The notes: generated from the letters alone by a model not told the origin. A stretch of 7,854 nucleotides of DNA from an uncultured Alistipes sp. (GCA_910587675.1 CAJUMU010000040.1:1-7854); one strand, 5' to 3'; counted from the first letter of the stretch, positions 1-7,822 are shown. A program made the numbers and translations.

Positions 1-20
1 GTGCGAGCCGCCGAAGATAA

Positions 21-35
21 CACCGCAAAGCGGTG
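21..35. repeat. Short perfect hairpin
   Basis: CACCGC, loop AAA, GCGGTG gives a perfect 6-bp stem in the non-coding stretch downstream of the ABC transporter gene. No T-run follows on either strand, so it is not a canonical terminator. It is one of four small dyads in the first 135 bases. Another at 81-94 reads CGTAA-CGTT-TTACG. Function unknown. Confidence 0.4.
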
Positions 36-55
36 CGCTGACGCGTGTGGATTAA

Positions 56-135
56 TGCAATTCGAAGAACTGCGTGCAGGCGTAACGTTTTACGAAAAGC
101 GCGTCGATATTCGGGCCGCAGCCTGCGGCCCGAAT
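56..135 (+). repeat. Dispersed intergenic repeat, copy D (short variant)
   Basis: Two modules shared with the longer repeats at 3209-3305 and 5441-5537 are visible. Bases 56-75 match the start of copy B at 16 of 20 positions (a TTCGAAGAAC core flanked by GC arms). CGGGCCGCAGCCT at 112-124 is an exact 13-base match to both long copies. Here that second module folds into a perfect 12-bp hairpin (109-120 with 124-135, loop GCC). The central ACTCGTT module of the long copies is missing. The hairpin begins 19 bases past the ABC transporter stop. With no T-run next to it, it may stabilise the 3' end of the mRNA rather than terminate it; that role is inference. Confidence 0.5.
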
Positions 136-153
136 GCCTAAATATACGCTACC

Positions 154-1998
154 TTAATCGAGACTCTGCATTTCGATCAGTTTGGCATAGATGCCCCCCG
201 CGGCCAAGAGCTCGGCGTGGGTGCCCTCCTCGGCGATGCGGCCGCGGTCGATGACGATGATGCGGTCGGCGTTGTGGATGGTGCTCAGGCGATGGGCAAT
301 GACGATGGAAGTGCGACCCTCCAAAAGCGACGTCAGAGCGTCCTGCACCAGCTTCTCGCTCTCGGTGTCGAGGGCCGAGGTAGCCTCGTCGAGGATTAAT
401 ATCTCGGGGTTCTTCAGCACGGCGCGCGCTATGCTGAGACGCTGCCGCTGGCCGCCCGAGAGCTTCATGCCGCGGTCGCCGATATTGGTGGCGTAACCCG
501 CTTCGGTCTGCATGATGAAGTCGTGGGCGTTGGCCACGCGCGCCGCCGCTTCGATCTGCTCGGCAGTGGCTTCGGCGCGGCCCATGGCGATGTTGTTGCG
601 TATGGTGTCGTTGAACAGCACCGTATCCTGCGACACGATTCCCATGTGGCTGCGCACGCTGTCCTGCGAGTAGTCGCGCAGCGACACGCCGTCGATAAGG
701 ATATCGCCGCCCTGCGGATCGTAGAAGCGGGGCACGAGCTCGCTCAAGGTCGACTTTCCGCCGCCCGAAGGGCCTACCAGAGCCACCGTCTCGCCCTTGC
801 GGACGGTGAACGATATGTCGTGCAGCACCTCGCGCGACTCGTCGTAACCGAACGACACTCCGCGGAACTCGATCTTGTCGCGGAACTCGTCGAGCGTGCG
901 CGCGTCGGGTTTGTCGGGCACTTCGCTGCGGGCGTCGAGTATCGAGAAGATGCGTTCGCCCGCGGCGATGCCTTGGTTGATGTTGGCGAACTGGTCGATG
1001 AACGAGCGCAGCGGGCGCGTGATCTGCGAGAAAGCCGCTATGTAGGCGACGAACCACGACGCCGACATGGTGCCGCGCATGACCAGAGCGCCGCCGAAGA
1101 TGAGCACCGCCGATATGGCCGTTATACCGAGAAACTCGCTCATGGGCGAGGCGAGTTGCTGTTTGCGGGCCATCGACAGCGCGATGTTCGAGATCTCGGC
1201 GTTTATGGCGCGGAACTTGGCGCGCACGTAACCGAGCGCGTTATAGCTCTTCACCGCCTTGATTCCCGTGAGCGACTCCTCCATCACGCTCACCATGTCG
1301 CCCATGCGCTCCTGACCGCGACGAGCGGGGTGGCGCAGGCGTTTCACGATGGAGCCTATGATGAGTCCCACTAACGGCAGGTAGATGAGCGAAAAGAGGG
1401 TCAGCTCCCACGATATCTTCACCATCATCACGAGGTAGCCCACGATGAGGAACGGCTCGCGGAAAGCCACTTGCAGGGTGTTGGTGATGCAGAACTGCAC
1501 CATCATCACGTCGGAGGTGATCTTCGACATTATGTCGCCCTTGCGCTGGTCGCTGAAGTAGCCCACGTTCATGCCCATCGTATGTTCGAACATCTCGTTG
1601 CGCATGCGTTGCAGCGTGCGGGCGCGCATCGTCTCCACGGTCATCGAACCCAAGTAACGGAACAGGTTGCTGAGCAGGTTCGAGCCGATGAGGATGGCCG
1701 AGAGCAGCCCCAGCAGGTAGGTTATGCGGAACTCCTCGCCGAAGATACGGGTGTAGGCGTAATTGAGCACCTCGTTCAGGCAGTCGCCCGAGAGCGAGAG
1801 GCGCGGGAAATCGTATGTGGGACGAAATGCGTAACCGTCGGAGAAAAGGGTGCCGACGATGGGCATTATCATCGTGTAGGTGAGGGTGTTGAACAGCGCG
1901 TGGAATATCGAGTAGAAGAAATAGGGCACTGTATAGCGGCTCAACGGCTTGGCGAAGCCGAGCAGTCGCAGGTATGTTTTAAGCATGGTGTGTTTCAT
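154..1998 (-). CDS. MsbA-like ABC exporter half-transporter (membrane domain fused to ATPase)
   Basis: Predicted inner-membrane half-transporter (614 aa) that would act as a homodimer, using ATP to move a lipid or other hydrophobic substrate out of the cytoplasm. The N-terminal half (about 1-335) has roughly six hydrophobic segments, near 25-50, 94-116, 178-197, 198-219, 290-307 and 311-328. The C-terminal ATPase has Walker A GPSGGGKST (409-417), the Q-loop Gln (457), the LSGGQ signature (513-517), Walker B ILILDE (533-538), the D-loop SALD (541-544) and the switch His (569), so it looks fully active. A loop of about 40 residues between segments 1 and 2 (about 51-92) is longer than in classical MsbA. 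I chose the ATG at 1998, 15 bases after the upstream phosphoesterase stop. An in-frame TTG at 2004 and an ATG at 1986 are alternatives. It is co-transcribed with that gene. Lipid A or lipid export is plausible from the family, but the substrate cannot be read from sequence. Confidence 0.93.
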   Translation of the reverse strand: MKHTMLKTYLRLLGFAKPLSRYTVPYFFYSIFHALFNTLTYTMIMPIVGTLFSDGYAFRPTYDFPRLSLSGDCLNEVLNYAYTRIFGEEFRITYLLGLLSAILIGSNLLSNLFRYLGSMTVETMRARTLQRMRNEMFEHTMGMNVGYFSDQRKGDIMSKITSDVMMVQFCITNTLQVAFREPFLIVGYLVMMVKISWELTLFSLIYLPLVGLIIGSIVKRLRHPARRGQERMGDMVSVMEESLTGIKAVKSYNALGYVRAKFRAINAEISNIALSMARKQQLASPMSEFLGITAISAVLIFGGALVMRGTMSASWFVAYIAAFSQITRPLRSFIDQFANINQGIAAGERIFSILDARSEVPDKPDARTLDEFRDKIEFRGVSFGYDESREVLHDISFTVRKGETVALVGPSGGGKSTLSELVPRFYDPQGGDILIDGVSLRDYSQDSVRSHMGIVSQDTVLFNDTIRNNIAMGRAEATAEQIEAAARVANAHDFIMQTEAGYATNIGDRGMKLSGGQRQRLSIARAVLKNPEILILDEATSALDTESEKLVQDALTSLLEGRTSIVIAHRLSTIHNADRIIVIDRGRIAEEGTHAELLAAGGIYAKLIEMQSLD

Positions 1999-2013
1999 AT
2001 TCAAAATGCGAGG

Positions 2014-3042
2014 CTACAAATGCCCTTCGGCGGCGAACTCCTCCACGGCGCGTTCGAAGCGCGCGACCGTCTCGGCCATCGACACGAACGACTTGCCGCC
2101 CGCGGCGTTGCGATGGCCGCCGCCCTCGAAATAGCGGCCCGCGAAGAGGTTGACGTCCACGTCGCCCCTCGAACGCAACGACACGCGGATGAAGTCGTGG
2201 TGCTCGACGAATATGGCCGACATCTTCATCTTCTTGATGGTGAGCGGGTAGTTGACGAAACCTTCGCTGTCGCCCTGCTGGAACCAGAAGCGGCGCATCT
2301 CCTCCTCGGTGAGCGACAGATGGGCCACGGTGCCCTTGCGCATGATGCGCATCTTGCGGTTTATGACGTAACCGAACAGTCGGGCGCGCCCCTCGGTGAA
2401 CGAATTGTAGACGTTGTTGTATATCTGCGGTATGTCGATGCCCGTCTCGGCCAGAGCTGCCACGGCGCGGAACAGATCGGGGGTGATGTACGAGAACGAG
2501 AAGTTGCCCGTGTCGGTCATCATGCCCACGTAGAGCACCTCGGCTTGCGCGCGCGTGACGGTGTCGGCCCCCCACAACCGCTCGATGAGGCGGTAGACCA
2601 GATAGGATGTGCTCGACGACTCGGGGTGCGAGAACATCAGGTCGAAAGGTTCCGTCGGATTCAGATGGTGGTCGATCAGGATGCGTTTGGCCGAAGCATT
2701 GGCCGCGATAAGCTCGCTCAGGGCGTCTAAACGCGAGAGCGAGTGGAAATCGAGACAGAAGATCAGGTCGGCCTCTTCGACGGCGCGGGCGGCGCGGCCC
2801 TCGGAGTCGGTCTTGAATATCACCACGTCGCGTATGCCCGACATCCAGTCGAGATAGTAGGGATACTTGTTGGGGACGATGCAGGCGACCGTATGTCCCG
2901 CGCGGCGCAGAGACTCGGCCCATGCGATGGACGAGCCTATGGCGTCGCCGTCGGGGTTGGTATGCGAAAGGATCACTATCCGCCGTTGCGGAGTCTCCAA
3001 AAGACGGCGCAGAGCTTCGATATTCTGTGCTGACAGTTCCAT
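2014..3042 (-). CDS. nrnA: DHH/DHHA1 phosphoesterase, NrnA-type nanoRNase / pAp phosphatase
   Basis: Predicted cytoplasmic Mn-dependent phosphoesterase (342 aa). NrnA-type family members degrade 2-5-nt RNAs, and many also dephosphorylate pAp to AMP; some act on cyclic-dinucleotide products. The DHH domain shows HTNPDGDAIGS (27-37), LDFH with Asp98, DHH (124-126) and MTDTGNF (175-181), which supply the metal ligands. The C-terminal DHHA1 substrate-binding domain ends in GGGHRNAAGG (307-316). The length is typical of the family (about 310-345 aa). The frame stays open upstream to 3306, but that extension is arginine-rich, crosses a promoter candidate and a repeat, and looks non-coding. The ATG at 3042 puts the conserved fold right at the N-terminus. 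It is the first gene of an operon with the ABC exporter, with a promoter candidate about 65 bases upstream. The choice between nanoRNase, pAp phosphatase and c-di-AMP or pApA hydrolase is not settled by sequence alone. Confidence 0.93.
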   Translation of the reverse strand: MELSAQNIEALRRLLETPQRRIVILSHTNPDGDAIGSSIAWAESLRRAGHTVACIVPNKYPYYLDWMSGIRDVVIFKTDSEGRAARAVEEADLIFCLDFHSLSRLDALSELIAANASAKRILIDHHLNPTEPFDLMFSHPESSSTSYLVYRLIERLWGADTVTRAQAEVLYVGMMTDTGNFSFSYITPDLFRAVAALAETGIDIPQIYNNVYNSFTEGRARLFGYVINRKMRIMRKGTVAHLSLTEEEMRRFWFQQGDSEGFVNYPLTIKKMKMSAIFVEHHDFIRVSLRSRGDVDVNLFAGRYFEGGGHRNAAGGKSFVSMAETVARFERAVEEFAAEGHL

Positions 3043-3106
3043 GATGTCGGGGTGTATGGTCGGCGCGAAGTCCCTCGCGGGGTCGGCGCGCGGACGCGTT
3101 ATCGGA

Positions 3107-3137
3107 CAAAGGTAGTAAAACTTCGCAATTACGGCAA
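3107..3137 (-). promoter_or_regulatory. Bacteroidetes-type promoter for the phosphoesterase-exporter operon
   Basis: Read on the minus strand, TACCTTTG (3114 down to 3107) matches the -7 consensus TAnnTTTG in full. TTGC (3137-3134) lies upstream, with 20 bases between TTG and the -7 box, the spacing expected for the primary sigma factor of Bacteroidetes. Transcription would start near 3100, giving a leader of about 58 bases before the ATG at 3042. Confidence 0.7.
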
Positions 3138-3188
3138 GCATGCTCCCGAAAAGGTTTGCGCGGTTACGCCATGTACGATGGAATATCG

Positions 3189-3203
3189 TCCGCCGACGGC
3201 GGA
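3189..3203. repeat. GC hairpin next to repeat copy A
   Basis: TCCGCC-GAC-GGCGGA forms a 6-bp stem just beyond the end of copy A. Its core, CCGCCGTCGGCG on the minus strand (3191-3202), recurs exactly on the plus strand at 7736-7747, which links this spot to the hairpin element near the right edge of the window. Confidence 0.45.
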
Positions 3204-3208
3204 GCATC

Positions 3209-3305
3209 GTTCGGGCCGCGGCCTGCGGAGAACGCGAACGAGTGTGAAACGAGTTGCGGGCCTCCGCGCGCCGAGGCTGCGGCCCGCGCGGTTCTGCGAA
3301 CCGCA
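3209..3305 (-). repeat. Dispersed intergenic repeat, copy A (about 97 bp)
   Basis: Read on the minus strand, this 97-base element aligns with the plus-strand element at 5441-5537 with about 10 differences by eye (near 90% identity), so the two are inverted copies 2.2 kb apart. It opens with a 7-bp hairpin (GCGGTTC-GCA-GAACCGC). A long stem follows between CGGGCCGCAGCCT (3286-3274) and AGGCCGCGGCCCG (3224-3212), 12 of 13 positions paired. The large loop carries two ACTCGTT repeats. It lies 16 bases downstream of the MgtC-family stop and upstream of the phosphoesterase promoter. No coding function is apparent. It resembles a REP-like or MITE-like palindromic element. Confidence 0.75.
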
Positions 3306-3321
3306 CACTCCCCGCCGCCCG

Positions 3322-3987
3322 TCAGGATATTCGCTCGACCAGTATGCGGGGATCGCGTTGCAGCAGCTCCATCAGGGCGTCGTCGTCGCGACGACGGCGA
3401 GACTGTACCAGCAGGTCGGCGCGATAAATGGTGCCGTCGGAGCTGCGTTCGCGGTCGAGAGCATAGGATATGACGGCGAAACCCTCGTTGCGCAATGTCT
3501 TCAGTGCGACGGGTATGGCGTCGCGGTCGAGGGTGGAGAACACTATCGGCGTGCGGTGGGAGCTGAAGCTGCCGAAGATGAGGTTGAGCACCTCCAATCC
3601 CACGAGCGTCAGCACCGTGGCCGCCGCGGCGACGCCGTACATTCCCGCGCCTGTCGCCATGCCCACACCCGATATGGCCCACAGGCTGGCGGCGGTGGTG
3701 AGTCCGCGCACGATCTGACGCTGGAATATGATGGCCCCCGCGCCGATGAAGCCTATGCCGCTCACCACCTGCGCCGCCACGCGGCTCGGGTCGAGACGCA
3801 GCCCGTCGTGGGCGGCGAGAAACTCTTCGAAGCCCCATTGCGACACTATCATGAAGAGCGCGCTGCCCAACGACACCAGAAAGTGGGTTCTGAATCCCGC
3901 CTCCTTCACGCGCCACTCGCGCTCGATGCCCACCACCGTGCCGAGCAGGCCCGCCGCGACCAGACGCAGTATGAATGTCCAAGTCAT
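3322..3987 (-). CDS. MgtC/SapB-family inner-membrane protein
   Basis: Predicted membrane protein (221 aa). MgtC relatives in pathogens help survival in low Mg2+ and inhibit the F1Fo ATP synthase, but many homologues have unknown roles and should not be called Mg2+ transporters. The N-terminal domain (about 1-138) is hydrophobic and carries the family landmarks GIERE (20-24), RTH (33-35), GIGFIGAG (77-84), RGLTTAASLWA (94-104) and GMATGAG (109-115), with four to five membrane segments. Residues about 147-221 form a soluble, ACT-like C-terminal domain rich in charged residues, as in the longer MgtC proteins. It starts at the ATG at 3987; an AAGG sits about 8 bases upstream, unusual in this window. 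No convincing -7 box is visible upstream, and a terminator separates it from the preceding dehydrogenase gene, so its promoter is unclear. Confidence 0.9.
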   Translation of the reverse strand: MTWTFILRLVAAGLLGTVVGIEREWRVKEAGFRTHFLVSLGSALFMIVSQWGFEEFLAAHDGLRLDPSRVAAQVVSGIGFIGAGAIIFQRQIVRGLTTAASLWAISGVGMATGAGMYGVAAAATVLTLVGLEVLNLIFGSFSSHRTPIVFSTLDRDAIPVALKTLRNEGFAVISYALDRERSSDGTIYRADLLVQSRRRRDDDALMELLQRDPRILVERIS

Positions 3988-4010
3988 AGATCTACCTTAT
4001 AAATTGTTTT

Positions 4011-4085
4011 CGGCGGCCGCGTATGCCGCGCCGCATTCCGACATACGGATTCGGCCCGCATAATGTTTCGCGGCGGCCGGTATGC
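4011..4085. repeat. Pair of short GC-rich direct repeats upstream of the MgtC-family gene
   Basis: CGGCGGCCGCGTATGC (4011-4026) and CGGCGGCCGGTATGC (4071-4085) differ by a single base insertion and lie 60 bases apart in the gap between the dehydrogenase terminator and the MgtC-family start. They could be protein-binding sites or decayed repeat pieces. In GC-rich DNA, chance is also possible. Confidence 0.3.
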
Positions 4086-4088
4086 GAT

Positions 4089-4119
4089 AAAAAACGGACG
4101 GCATCTTCGATGCCGCCCG
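4089..4119 (-). terminator. Intrinsic terminator after the carboxyspermidine dehydrogenase gene
   Basis: Read on the minus strand, a hairpin CGG-G-CGGCATC, loop GAA, GATGCCG-T-CCG (10 paired bases with one mismatch) is followed directly by six T residues (4094-4089). It begins 11 bases past the dehydrogenase stop. This is the clearest rho-independent terminator in the window and separates the polyamine gene from the MgtC-family gene. Confidence 0.85.
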
Positions 4120-4129
4120 ATAACGAACT

Positions 4130-5323
4130 CTACAGCTCCAGATCGCCGTCGAACACCTCGTGCCACGGCAAGCCCTGCACGTTGAGCTGCTCCATGAACG
4201 GATCGGGGTCGAACTCCTCGACGTTCCATACGCCCGGGCGTTTCCACAGCCCCTTGAGGAACATCATGGCGCCGATCATGGCGGGTACGCCCGTGGTGTA
4301 GCTCACGCCCTGCATGCCCGTCTCGAGGAACGCCTCGTGGTGCGAGCAGTTGTTGTAGACGTAATAGGTGCGCTCCTTGCCGTCCTTCACGCCGCGTATG
4401 CGGCAGCCGATAGAGGTCTCGCCCTCGTAATTCTCGCCCAGATCCTGCGGGTTGGGCAGCACGGCCTTGAGAAACTGCAAGGGCACGATTTTCATGCCTT
4501 GGTACTCCACCTCGTCGATGCGGGCCATGCCGATGTTCTGAATCACGCGCAGATGGGTGAGGTACTCCTGACCGAAAGTCATCCAGAAACGCGCCTGCTT
4601 GATGGTGGGGAAATTCTTCACCAGCGACTCCAACTCCTCGTGGTACATCAGGTAGCTGTCGCGGGGACCGATGTTGGGATAGGTGAGATCCTTGTGGATC
4701 TCCAGCGCGCCCGTTTCGACCCACTCGCCGTCCTTGTAGTAGCGGCCCTTCTGGGTGATCTCGCGGATGTTGATCTCGGGGTTGAAGTTGGTGGCGAAGG
4801 CCTTGTGGTGGTCGCCCGCGTTGCAATCCACTATGTCGAGGTAGTGTATCTCGTCGAAATGGTGCTTGGCCGCGTATGCCGTGAAGATGCCCGACACTCC
4901 CGGGTCGAAACCGCATCCGAGAATCGCCGTGAGGCCCGCATCCTCGAAACGCTTCTTGTAGGCCCACTGCCAGCTGTACTCGAAATGCGCCTCGTCGCGC
5001 GGCTCGTAATTGGCCGTGTCGAGATAGTTGACGCCCGCCTGCAAACAAGCCTCCATGATGGTGAGGTCCTGATAGGGCAGCGCCACGTTGATGGCGATCT
5101 CGGGGCGGAACTCGCGCATGAGGGCCACCAAGGCGTCCACGTCGTCGGCGTCGACCGCCGCGGTGGAGATATTGGGTTTGCCGATGGCCGCGGCCACCGC
5201 ATCGCACTTGCTTTTGGTGCGGCTGGCGATCATGATCTCGGTGAACACATCGGGATTCTGCGCCAATTTGTGAGCCACGACGGTGCCGACACCTCCGCAG
5301 CCGATCAACAATACTTTGCTCAT
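4130..5323 (-). CDS. Carboxy(nor)spermidine dehydrogenase (saccharopine dehydrogenase family)
   Basis: Predicted cytoplasmic NAD(P)H-dependent reductase (397 aa). In the alternative spermidine pathway this enzyme condenses putrescine (or diaminopropane) with L-aspartate 4-semialdehyde and reduces the imine to carboxyspermidine (or carboxynorspermidine), which a separate decarboxylase turns into spermidine. The N-terminal Rossmann fold begins VLLIGCGGVGTVVAHKL, with the dinucleotide loop GCGGVG at 8-13. SRT (34-36) after the second strand suggests NADPH preference. ALPYQD (81-86) and GCGFDPGVSG (136-145) are conserved saccharopine-dehydrogenase-type segments. The length of about 400 aa fits the bacterial carboxyspermidine enzymes. 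The adjacent arginine decarboxylase gene supports a polyamine role over lysine metabolism. It has its own promoter candidate at 5363-5392 and a terminator after the stop. Substrate choice between putrescine and diaminopropane is inferred from context only. Confidence 0.9.
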   Translation of the reverse strand: MSKVLLIGCGGVGTVVAHKLAQNPDVFTEIMIASRTKSKCDAVAAAIGKPNISTAAVDADDVDALVALMREFRPEIAINVALPYQDLTIMEACLQAGVNYLDTANYEPRDEAHFEYSWQWAYKKRFEDAGLTAILGCGFDPGVSGIFTAYAAKHHFDEIHYLDIVDCNAGDHHKAFATNFNPEINIREITQKGRYYKDGEWVETGALEIHKDLTYPNIGPRDSYLMYHEELESLVKNFPTIKQARFWMTFGQEYLTHLRVIQNIGMARIDEVEYQGMKIVPLQFLKAVLPNPQDLGENYEGETSIGCRIRGVKDGKERTYYVYNNCSHHEAFLETGMQGVSYTTGVPAMIGAMMFLKGLWKRPGVWNVEEFDPDPFMEQLNVQGLPWHEVFDGDLEL

Positions 5324-5362
5324 GTTATCTTATTATGTTTATTGTATTTCGTTTTCCTCTCG

Positions 5363-5392
5363 CGAAGATACTATTTAATTTCGCATCCGCAA
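5363..5392 (-). promoter_or_regulatory. Promoter for carboxyspermidine dehydrogenase
   Basis: On the minus strand, TATCTTCG (5370-5363) matches TAnnTTTG at all but one defined position. TTG (5392-5390) lies exactly 19 bases upstream. The predicted start near 5356 gives an AT-rich leader of about 33 bases before the ATG at 5323. This suggests the gene can be transcribed independently of speA. Confidence 0.6.
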
Positions 5393-5440
5393 TGCCCCGA
5401 ACGTACGGAATTCGAAAAAATCGTCCGACGCCCGAATGGT

Positions 5441-5537
5441 TGCGGTTCGAAGAACCGCGCGGGCCGCAGCCTCTGCCCCGCGGAGGTCCGCAACTCGTTC
5501 CGACTCGTTCGCGTTCCCCGCAGGCCGCGGCCCGCAC
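5441..5537 (+). repeat. Dispersed intergenic repeat, copy B (about 97 bp)
   Basis: Plus-strand counterpart of the element at 3209-3305 (about 90% identical by eye, small indels). It contains the 7-bp hairpin GCGGTTC-GAA-GAACCGC (5442-5458), the left arm CGGGCCGCAGCCT (5460-5472) and the complementary right arm AGGCCGCGGCCCG (5522-5534). The loop holds ACTCGTTCCG followed by ACTCGTTCGC. It ends 3 bases from the speA stop codon, so it would be transcribed as the speA 3' end. Its orientation relative to the preceding gene is opposite to that of copy A. Confidence 0.75.
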
Positions 5538-5540
5538 CTA

Positions 5541-7433
<1,893 letters not shown>

Positions 7434-7472
7434 TCTCGCAATAGTTTCCGTTACGGGTTAATCGATATAAAA

Positions 7473-7503
7473 ATTCCGTTTCGCGGCTCGGCCGCGGCGG
7501 AAT
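7473..7503 (-). promoter_or_regulatory. Leader hairpin upstream of speA
   Basis: ATTCCG (7473-7478) pairs with CGGAAT (7498-7503), and CGCGG (7482-7486) pairs with CCGCG (7492-7496), making a broken but GC-rich stem inside the predicted speA 5' leader, 40-70 bases before the ATG. It could affect translation or RNA stability. No known riboswitch class was recognised. Confidence 0.4.
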
Positions 7504-7516
7504 ACGCGATTCCGCT

Positions 7517-7547
7517 GCAAAATATCTGCAAAGATATTAAGTTTTGC
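7517..7547 (-). promoter_or_regulatory. speA promoter candidate within an AT-rich dyad
   Basis: On the minus strand, TATCTTTG (7536-7529) matches the Bacteroidetes -7 consensus TAnnTTTG in full; no clear TTG lies 19-20 bases upstream. The box lies inside a perfect inverted repeat, AATATCT (7521-7527), loop GCAA, AGATATT (7532-7538). It is flanked by a second inverted pair, GCAAAA (7517-7522) and TTTTGC (7542-7547). The start would be near 7522, giving a leader of about 90 bases. Overlap of a dyad with the -7 box suggests a repressor site, but this is inference. Confidence 0.5.
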
Positions 7548-7564
7548 AAGAAAAGGACACGAAT

Positions 7565-7579
7565 CCGCATTTAATGCGG
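7565..7579. repeat. Short hairpin upstream of speA
   Basis: CCGCAT-TTA-ATGCGG forms a perfect 6-bp stem upstream of the speA promoter candidate. There is no T-run, so it is not a standard terminator. Function unknown. Confidence 0.35.
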
Positions 7580-7613
7580 TCCGAACGGAATATTTTTCGC
7601 ATGATTATTCATT

Positions 7614-7644
7614 CGCAGGCCTGCGGGGCGTGGGCGTAACGCCC
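7614..7644. repeat. Two adjacent palindromes
   Basis: CGCAGGCCTGCG (7614-7625) is a perfect 12-base palindrome. GGGCG-TAA-CGCCC (7632-7644) is a small hairpin followed on the plus strand by GTTTTA, which is terminator-like but has only a 5-bp stem. GGCGTAACG also occurs in the left-edge non-coding region (79-87), hinting at a shared repeat module. Confidence 0.4.
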
Positions 7645-7659
7645 GTTTTATGAATTATT

Positions 7660-7753
7660 GCGACTCGTCAGAGTCGCGCAGTTCGCCGCCGCCCCCTTGC
7701 GGCGGACTGCAACTCGCGAGGCTCGTTTTGTCCTGCCGCCGTCGGCGAACCGC
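7660..7753. repeat. Composite hairpin element, copy C (diverged relative of the dispersed repeat)
   Basis: A perfect 7-bp hairpin, GCGACTC-GTCA-GAGTCGC (7660-7677), is followed immediately by a larger fold whose ends GCAGTTCGCCG (7678-7688) and CGGCGAACCGC (7743-7753) pair at 10 of 11 positions. Read on the minus strand it begins GTGTGCGGTTCGC, the same 13 bases that start copy A (3307 downward). The inside carries GCAACTCG and GCTCGTT, echoing the ACTCGTT loop of copies A and B. The middle is too diverged to align confidently, so family membership is probable rather than certain. Confidence 0.5.
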
Positions 7754-7786
7754 ACACCTGCGGACGCCATATACCCCTCCCCCGTC

Positions 7787-7822
7787 ATTCCACATTTTTC
7801 CGAAAGGAAAAATGACTGGAAT
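7787..7822. repeat. Long AT-rich hairpin near the right edge
   Basis: CATTTTTCC (7793-7801), loop GAAA, GGAAAAATG (7806-7814) is a perfect 9-bp stem. ATTCCA (7787-7792) and TGGAAT (7817-7822) extend it by 6 bp after a 2-base bulge. A smaller dyad AATGA/TCATT follows at 7827-7841. No gene was found in 7580-7854. The composition differs from the GC-rich repeats nearby. Confidence 0.5.

Noticed and set aside
109..135. 12-bp hairpin as the terminator of the ABC transporter gene
   Set aside because: The stem is strong but has no adjacent T-run on the minus strand, and it shares sequence with the dispersed repeats, so it is better described as a repeat element.
1999..2004. TTG at 2004 as the ABC transporter start
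   Set aside because: An ATG two codons later gives the same protein core and does not need a rare start codon. The ATG at 1986 cannot be excluded.
3043..3306. 88-codon N-terminal extension of the phosphoesterase frame
   Set aside because: It translates to arginine-rich sequence from repeat copy A and crosses a consensus promoter. The conserved domain starts right after the ATG at 3042.
5415..5458. Copy B hairpin plus the T6 run at 5420-5415 (minus strand) as a speA terminator
   Set aside because: About 21 bases separate the stem from the T-run, too far for a canonical intrinsic terminator.
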